Of a stretch of 64,000 nt of DNA, positions 63,090-64,000 are shown piece by piece (positions within the stretch are counted from its first letter, which is position 1; every line of letters begins with the position of its first letter). The notes beneath the pieces were generated by a model. It saw only the letters and a program-made list of their open reading frames with translations. It had not been told where the DNA came from and did no database searches. The position numbers and the translations under genes are program-made. This stretch comes from Microbacterium keratanolyticum (GTDB lineage: Bacteria; Actinomycetota; Actinomycetes; Actinomycetales; Microbacteriaceae): the NCBI RefSeq assembly GCF_016907255.1, contig NZ_JAFBBQ010000001.1, forward strand, positions 2,728,001 through 2,792,000, given 5' to 3'.

Positions 63090-63719
63090 TTATTTCAGGA
63101 AGTAAATGACGAGGAACAGCACGATCCAGACGACGTCGACGAAGTGCCAGTAGTAGGACACAACGATCGAGGAGGTCGCCTCCTTGTGCGTGAAGTTCTT
63201 CACGGCGTAGGCGCGGCCGATCACCAGAAGGAAGGCGATCAGACCACCGGTCACGTGCAGGGCGTGGAAGCCCGTCGTGATGTAGAACGCCGAAGCGTAG
63301 GAGTTAGCCGAGATCGGCAGGCCTTCAGCAACCAGCTGTGCGTACTCCCAGACCTGGCCGCTCACGAAGATCGCGCCGAGGATGAAGGTGAGCCAGAACC
63401 ACTCGACCATGCCCCAGCCGAGCCAGCCGCGCTTCTTCAGCGTGTAGGGCTGCAGGCGCTCGGCCGCGAAGACACCCATCTGGCACGTGACCGACGAGAG
63501 CACGAGGATGATCGTGTTCACGGTCGCGAAGGGAACGTTGAGGAGCTCCGTGTTCTCGGCCCACATCTCGGGGGAGGTGCTACGAAGCGTGAAGTAGATC
63601 GCAAAAAGTCCTGCGAAGAACATCACTTCGCTGCCGAGCCACACAATGGTGCCGACAGCTACCGGGTTGGGCCGCTTGATGGTACTCGCCACCGGGGCAT
63701 ACGTCGCTGAAGTCGTCAC
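63090..63719 (-). CDS. ctaE: Cytochrome c oxidase subunit III
   Basis: The 209-residue membrane protein has five transmembrane helices and the usual subunit III segments [21 protein letters not shown] and [19 protein letters not shown]. It heads the minus-strand operon ctaE-qcrC-qcrA-qcrB, the standard actinobacterial order that links oxidase and bc complex. The GTG at 63719 lies six bases after CATAAT, so the transcript is likely leaderless; the open frame begins 13 codons earlier. It is divergent from trpD, as in M. tuberculosis. Confidence 0.95.
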   Translation of the reverse strand: MTTSATYAPVASTIKRPNPVAVGTIVWLGSEVMFFAGLFAIYFTLRSTSPEMWAENTELLNVPFATVNTIILVLSSVTCQMGVFAAERLQPYTLKKRGWLGWGMVEWFWLTFILGAIFVSGQVWEYAQLVAEGLPISANSYASAFYITTGFHALHVTGGLIAFLLVIGRAYAVKNFTHKEATSSIVVSYYWHFVDVVWIVLFLVIYFLK

Positions 63720-63725
63720 CTCACC

Positions 63726-63731
63726 ATTATG
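63726..63731 (-). promoter_or_regulatory. Predicted -10 (CATAAT) of leaderless ctaE operon
   Basis: CATAAT on the minus strand ends six bases before GTG 63719. It is close to the classical TATAAT. Confidence 0.5.
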
Positions 63732-63786
63732 GCCGATTCGCGAGCGGGATTCTTGCACCTAGGGGGGCCGTTTCGCTGTTTCATGA

Positions 63787-63802
63787 CTTAGGGCAACCTA
63801 AG
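63787..63802. promoter_or_regulatory. Inverted repeat in ctaE-trpD divergent region
   Basis: CTTAGG-GCAA-CCTAAG is a perfect 6-bp inverted repeat. Its minus strand includes AGGTTGCCCTA, also found upstream of ctaC. It is a candidate operator for respiratory genes. Confidence 0.4.
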
Positions 63803-63909
63803 AACTGGCCGAGAATCGCCTGCATGTTCTCTATCTGTGCGCCGTGATCTCGCTGTTTGCCAGGTCGTCATCTTCGACTTCTCCGCGCAGGTGCGATCGC
63901 CGCCGCCGA

Positions 63910-63915
63910 TAGGAT
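63910..63915 (+). promoter_or_regulatory. Predicted -10 (TAGGAT) of leaderless trpD
   Basis: TAGGAT ends six bases before the ATG at 63922; the same hexamer and spacing precede aroG. Confidence 0.5.
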
Positions 63916-63921
63916 CGCACC

Positions 63922-64000
63922 ATGATGGACGCCGTGACCTGGCCTGATGTGCTCTCCACCCTGCTCGCCCGCCGCGACCTCAGCGTGTACGAGTCGACCT
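63922..64000 (+). CDS. trpD: Anthranilate phosphoribosyltransferase, 5' end only
   Basis: Only 26 codons are in the window (MMDAVTWPDVLSTLLARRDL at the start). The pattern of W-P-D/E-V-L-S-x-L-L followed by R-D-L-S matches the N-terminus of actinobacterial TrpD, which transfers phosphoribose to anthranilate in tryptophan synthesis. The position, divergent from ctaE, is the same as trpD (Rv2192c) next to ctaE (Rv2193) in M. tuberculosis. The call rests on this synteny and a short sequence. Confidence 0.7.
   Translation, partial: MMDAVTWPDVLSTLLARRDLSVYEST

Noticed and set aside
63787..63802. CTTAGG-GCAA-CCTAAG as a DtxR/IdeR iron box
   Set aside because: The half-sites TTAGG and CCTAA resemble an iron box, but the spacing is four bases rather than the arrangement of the 19-bp consensus. 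Kept only as an unnamed inverted repeat.
1..64000. Mobile elements, prophage, CRISPR arrays, tRNA or rRNA genes
   Set aside because: No transposase or integrase motifs, no regularly spaced repeats and no rRNA-like sequence were seen. tRNAs were looked for only by eye; a tRNAscan-SE run would settle it.

Overview
The window is contiguous high-GC chromosomal DNA from an actinobacterium, most likely Microbacterium or a close relative in the Microbacteriaceae. The evidence is gene content: GarA, PknL and Rv2175c-type proteins, Wag31/DivIVA, SepF without FtsA, actinobacterial CtaF, a di-haem QcrC, and class II DAHP synthase. It also rests on gene order, frequent GTG starts, and TANNNT -10 boxes placed 6-7 nt before start codons. 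I see no rRNA, tRNA, insertion sequence, prophage or CRISPR array. Nearly all of the sequence is core genome; the accessory-looking parts are the type III polyketide synthase triad at the left edge and a tandem sigma/membrane-protein cassette near 42-45 kb.

Layout. 1-2.9 kb: type III polyketide synthase (5' end cut by the window), methyltransferase and FAD monooxygenase in an overlapping operon. 2.9-5.0 kb (minus): lpdA and a CopC-like protein. 5.1-7.0 kb: garA, ftsR and a second MerR gene. 7.0-13.6 kb: an orphan ParA, pyruvate carboxylase, a long acidic MinD/ParA-like ATPase and peptide deformylase. 13.7-22.5 kb: fadD15-like, plsC, class II aroG, PASTA kinase (pknL-like), a LysM/lysozyme-like protein, an Rv2175c-type DNA-binding protein and a polyprenyl synthase; this resembles the M. 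tuberculosis Rv2173-Rv2187 region. 22.6-41.2 kb: a long division and cell-wall (dcw) cluster running from DUF3040 and mraZ to divIVA, lspA and rluD, with murE, murB, ddl, ftsA and pgeF absent from their usual places. 41.2-45.2 kb: a DinB-like protein and two tandem paralogous sigma plus membrane-protein cassettes. 45.3-52.8 kb: dnaE, a membrane protein of unknown function, hisD, nrdR and pyrD. 52.8-55.3 kb: DUF3043, an M20 peptidase and an ErpA-like protein. 55.4-63.7 kb: ctaCDF, a rhodanese, and ctaE-qcrCAB on the minus strand, together encoding the bcc-aa3 supercomplex. The 5' end of trpD closes the window.

How the genes connect. Three parts of the Ser/Thr phosphorylation network seen in other actinobacteria lie here: a PASTA kinase, its likely partner DNA-binding protein (Rv2175c type), and GarA with its N-terminal Thr-Thr motif. 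FtsR, a known activator of ftsZ in Corynebacterium, is encoded about 30 kb from ftsZ, whose 194-nt upstream region holds several inverted repeats. MraZ has a textbook array of three 10-bp repeats upstream. Many genes appear to be transcribed without a leader. Perfect hairpins separate most convergent pairs.

Limits: everything here was read by eye. Functional names rest on recognised motifs and synteny. Promoters, leaderless calls and operators are predictions with no expression data.
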